Part shown: in pieces, positions 60,477-64,000 of the stretch
Position numbering within the stretch: position 1 is the stretch's first letter
How the letters are laid out: every line of letters begins with the position of its first letter
Assembly (NCBI RefSeq): GCF_009389715.1
Contig: NC_052407.1
Span: 8,714,475-8,778,474 of the forward strand
Source: Phoenix dactylifera
Lineage: Eukaryota > Streptophyta > Magnoliopsida > Arecales > Arecaceae
DNA length: 64,000 bases
Direction: 5' to 3'
Notes under the pieces: model-generated
Databases searched by the model: none
Told to the model about the DNA's origin: nothing
What the model saw: the letters and a program-made list of their open reading frames with translations, nothing else
Made by a program: the position numbers and the translations under genes

Positions 60477-60865
60477 TTTTGCTGAGGAAAAAGGGAAGGG
60501 GGAGGAAAGGACAGACTCACCCCCGCATAGCAATTCCTACTGGGCTCCCATCCCGCCAGGAGAATATTCCATTAGGGCAGAAATGACCGTGTATTGGGCA
60601 CGCCGGCCGATTTTACTCATACCCTCCCTATTCGTGGACCCGGCTCGTTATTCCTATGGGCTTCGGCATGGTTACCTTCTGTGTGAATACGTTACACCTA
60701 GCATCACCGAGGCTACCAGCGGACCAATAAGTCCTTCCAAACCACGCGTCCGAACAGGAAAGCATCCGGTTTCCACAATTTAATCGGCGCCCGCACGTTT
60801 CAAACTCGGAATAACTTAGTTAGAAGTAAGATCCAGTTTCATAGAGCTACCACCTTAGTGGCTTA
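60466..60865 (-). mobile_element. tRNA-derived SINE, older copy
   Basis: Same family and orientation as 33848-34245. The minus-strand start GCCACTAAGGTGGTAGCT matches, and internal words such as GGAGAATATTC, GGGCAGAAATG, GATTTTACTCAT and TACGTTACACCT (plus strand) are shared. The B box is decayed. No clear target-site duplication. It lies about 300 bp upstream of P450 gene 6. Confidence 0.8.
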
Positions 60866-61162
60866 TAGTGTTATTTAGGTTATCTATTTTTGGACCGTTC
60901 GATGTATAGGTTAGATGTCTTTGAGTTATATAAATTTTTTGGTAAGCAAGTAATTTGAAGGTAATATGTTGCATCCAACAATGTGTGGTGTTTATTGTTA
61001 AATTAGAATGTAGTCGAATTCGCTCGAGTGCAACCCGGTCCTTCTCTCTCGTTTTTTTTTTTTTTTTTTTTGTCGTACATGCATTTGGGTGTATGTACAT
61101 AAATCCCGTCAGTGGCTGGGGCTCTTCCTCACCCAGTCGGTGCCATTGTAATTATCTCCACC

Positions 61163-62077
61163 ATGGAAACAGTCTCCTACATCCCCCTCTTCCTTTCCCT
61201 TCTCATCCTCTTCGTCATCAAACTCCTCTTCTTCTCCAAGAAGAAGAAGAACCTCCCACCGAGCCCTCCCTCCCTCCCCTTCCTCGGCCACCTCCATCTA
61301 TTCAAGAAACCCCTCCACCTCACCCTCGCCCGGCTCTCCGACCTCCACGGTCCCATCCTCCGCCTCCACTTCGGCTCCCGCCTAGTCCTCGTCGTCTCCT
61401 CCCCTTCCGCCGTCGACGAGTGCCTCACTAAGAACGACATCACATTCGCCAACCGTCCTCGCCTCCCGTCCTTGAAGCCGATAAGCTACAACTACACCTC
61501 CCTCGGCGGCGCTAGCTATGGGCCCCACTGGCGCAACCTTCGCCGCATCACCACCGTCGAGCTCCTCTCCACCCACCGCCTCCAATCCTTGTCCGATATC
61601 CGAGCCGACGAGGTCCAGGCCACGGTTAGACAGCTCTTTCGAGACTGGAAGGCCTCCTCGGCGGAGGGCTTTTCGAAGGTGGAGCTCAAGTCAAGGCTGT
61701 TCGCACTTTCCCTGAACGTGCTCATGAGGATGATCACAGGGAAGAGGTACTACGGGGAGGAGGAAGGGGAGGGTGGGGTCTCCGAGGAGGCGAGACGTTT
61801 CAGGGAGTTAGTCGAGGAAGGTGCCTCCTTGATCGGAGCATCAAATCTTGGCGACTTCTTTCCGGTGCTGAGGTGGGTTGATTACCAGGGAGTTAACAAG
61901 AGGTTGGTGACGGTGCAGAACGGAAGGGATGAGTTCATGCAGAGACTGATAGATGAGCATAGGAGCAAAAGCAAGGATGAAGGGGTGGAGAAGAAGACCA
62001 TGATGGGTGTATTGCTATCGCTACAGAAGACGGATCCCGAGTACTACACCGACCAGATGATCAAATCTCTTGGCGTG
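61163..62077 (+). CDS. CYP81-family cytochrome P450, gene 6 (exon 1; continues past the window)
   Basis: Exon 1 encodes 305 residues from METVSYIPL to KSLGV and ends at a GTAAGT donor in the same place and phase as the other copies. The ATG in ACCATGGAA matches the start of genes 3 and 5. Visible parts: a slightly longer anchor, KKKKN stop, [10 protein letters not shown] hinge, WRNLRR, and the GKRYYGEEE region. Exon 2, with I-helix, ExxR and haem loop, is not in the remaining 1.9 kb, so it either lies beyond the window or is lost. Sequence is closest to gene 5. No frame break is seen in the exon. Confidence 0.88.
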
Positions 62078-62639
62078 GTAAGTTGTCCTGCCTTGTCCAG
62101 ATATCTATCCATTTTTTTGGTCTTTGTGGATCCAAATCTATAAAATAAGTCCAGTCCGATTTAGATGTCACCATTTGCTGCAATTGTGGGATAAAGAACG
62201 GTTCCTTGTCGTTTTTCCACTTCAGAAGTGTGATGCAAGGATCCATTAATCGCGGGTGGCTGTGGCTCCCACTTACTAGCATGAGTTGACGTGGCACATG
62301 ATCCCACATCCACCGCCATTTCCCAAATTAATTATTTGGCCGGTGGGTTAAATTTTTTTAATCATAATCTATTATAATTATAAAAAAACTTATATAGCTA
62401 CTTTCCAGGTTCTGCTTCTCAGGTTGAATCATTTATGCTTAGGTTTCAAAAATTTAAAAATATTGATTAGCCACCAAAATTTTAAATTTATTATAACGTG
62501 GCCTAGCAATCTATCTTCATTATAAAATATTATCATATTGGGATCTCTCAATAACTATTTTTTTGTAAAATTTCAAAACTATCATTCCCACTAATTTAGC
62601 AAAAGACTTTTAGCAAATTGAAAGGAAGAGGAACAAGAG

Positions 62640-63345
62640 TCACATAAATAAAGCGCTTTAAGATCTTTGGAGGTAGATGGATGATAAAAGATTAATTGCT
62701 TTGAGATCCCTGCAGTCAGATGAATGTTAAAGGATAGAATGTTTTAAGATCTATGCATGATCATGAATGATAAAGGACATAATGCTTGGAGATCTATGCA
62801 AACGGATGAATAACAGAGGATGAAATAAATTGAGATTTGTGCAAGTAGATAAATGATAGAAAATGGAGTGCTTTGAAATCTATGTAGGCAGATGGATGAT
62901 AGAGGATGAAGCACTTTGAGATCAGTGTAGGAGGATGAATGATAGAGAAATATAGTGTTTTAAAATCTGGGCACGTGAATGGATGATAAAGGATGGAGTG
63001 CTTTAGGAGCTGTGTAGACAGATGCATGATAAGAGATGAAGCCTTTTAAGATCTATGTAGGCTGATGAATGATAGAGGATATAGCGCTTTAAGATCTGTG
63101 CAAAAGGATGGATGATAGAGGACAAAGCGCTTTGAGATCTATATATGTGAATGGATGATACATTGAGTGCTTTGAGATATATGGAAGTGGATGGATAATA
63201 GAGGATGAAGTGCTTTGAAATTTGTGTAAACAGATAGATGATGGAGGATAGAGTGCTTAGAGATCTGTGCGGAGATGGATGATAAAAGATGGAGTACTTT
63301 GAGATCTGTGCATGTGGGTAAATGATAGAGGATAGAGCACTTCAG
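62640..63345. repeat. Degenerate 43-bp minisatellite in the gene 6 intron
   Basis: About 16 copies of a unit near GATGGATGATAGAGGATGGAGTGCTTTGAGATCTGTGCAG recur about every 42-44 bp from 62640 to 63345. The anchors GAGATCTRTG and GATGAATGATAGAGGAT are easy to follow. Copies have diverged by substitutions and small indels. A minus-strand open frame at 62794-63027 is a by-product. Confidence 0.85.
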
Positions 63346-64000
63346 GATTGCATGAAGGCCATGATCTTATCTCTCTAAATTAAGAATATTTTTATCTTTC
63401 TTCTTACTATATTAACGGTGTGAATATCAAGATAGATAATAGCTAGGCTGTATTGCAATGAAAATAAAATTTTGGTGGCTAATTGAAATTTTTTAAATTT
63501 TTAAGATCTAAGTGTAACTGGACCAAATTTGAAAGTGTCTTTGTAATTTTTTTAAATTATAATTATATAGTTCTCCAAAAACTATCTTGGGTCTATTTAT
63601 TGATACATATTTACCAACTATTTTTGTCCAGGACCACCTTTGATGTTGCTTACGATTTTTCCGTGTTCTTCCTCACAACCCTTTTCCTTTCTTACATTCT
63701 GCAAGACAAATTAAGCCTCTAGAAGAAGAAAAAGAATTTCATAGGTGTCAGAGTTTAAGAATAGGTTTCTGATGAATTATCTTCAGCCGTCGATATATAC
63801 CAGCAATAAAAAAAAGGAAGGTTGCGGGGAGCAAACAAACCTTTTCTGAAAAACTCCGAGAACGCCGCGGGTTTGAATCAAGCGAAAGCAGATTCGAGGA
63901 AAAATACTGGAGCGCAACAGATTCGATGCTCGAACAAAGGTTCGGGGCCCAACGGTAACTGCTCGCGCAGCTGTGACTGCAGCCCCCTAAGCCGCGGCTT
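63346..64000. other. Intronic or intergenic sequence to window end
   Basis: No exon 2 of gene 6 and no other gene recognised. The last 200 bp become GC-rich and end with the palindrome AAGCCGCGGCTT; its meaning is unknown. Confidence 0.45.

Noticed and set aside
62794-63027. Repetitive histidine/proline/phenylalanine open frame
   Set aside because: By-product of the 43-bp minisatellite.

Overview
The window looks like nuclear DNA of a monocot plant. It holds genes with introns and strongly GC-rich 5' exons in an AT-rich background, together with plant-type LINEs, a CACTA transposon, tRNA-derived SINEs, TRIM elements and Ty3/gypsy elements with antisense genes. The species cannot be fixed from the sequence alone. 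A palm or a related non-grass monocot is a guess, not a result. There are no operons, CRISPR arrays or rRNA genes.

The host genes belong to one family: a same-strand (+) array of CYP81-type cytochrome P450 genes. Two look complete (10409-12185 and 20487-22303). A third has full-length coding capacity but an altered I-helix motif (51988-55167). A fourth is cut by the window end, with only exon 1 visible (61163-62077). One is a clear pseudogene (13477-14600), one is a lone second exon (44256-44873), and one is a tiny exon-2 relic (19055-19115). All share one phase-0 intron just before the I-helix. The proteins should be ER-anchored monooxygenases of specialised metabolism; substrates cannot be read from the sequence.

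Layout: 1-9750 is intergenic with two LINE 3' ends and a MITE candidate. 10409-22303 holds the first P450 genes, split by a 2.1-kb solo LTR and TRIM copies. 23355-31311 is a Ty3/gypsy (Tat-like) element with both LTRs, a target-site duplication, a 117-bp tandem array and an antisense gene. 33848-34245 is a SINE with a 13-bp target-site duplication. 35300-41824 is a CACTA transposon bounded by a GTA duplication. 42856-50307 and 53208-57849 are two copies of a segmental duplication carrying P450 exon 2; the first copy also contains a second, incomplete Tat-like element (45814-49893). 58000-64000 holds MITEs, a second SINE and the last P450, whose intron contains a degenerate 43-bp minisatellite.

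The points most worth a second look are: loss of the I-helix acidic residue in both duplicated P450 second exons; the antisense gene with its own TATA box and intron signals found in two different gypsy elements; the complete TRIM and its relatives scattered through the P450 array; the palindromic subterminal repeats of the CACTA element; and shared TGACG-type motifs upstream of the P450 genes. No wholly new system could be shown from sequence alone.
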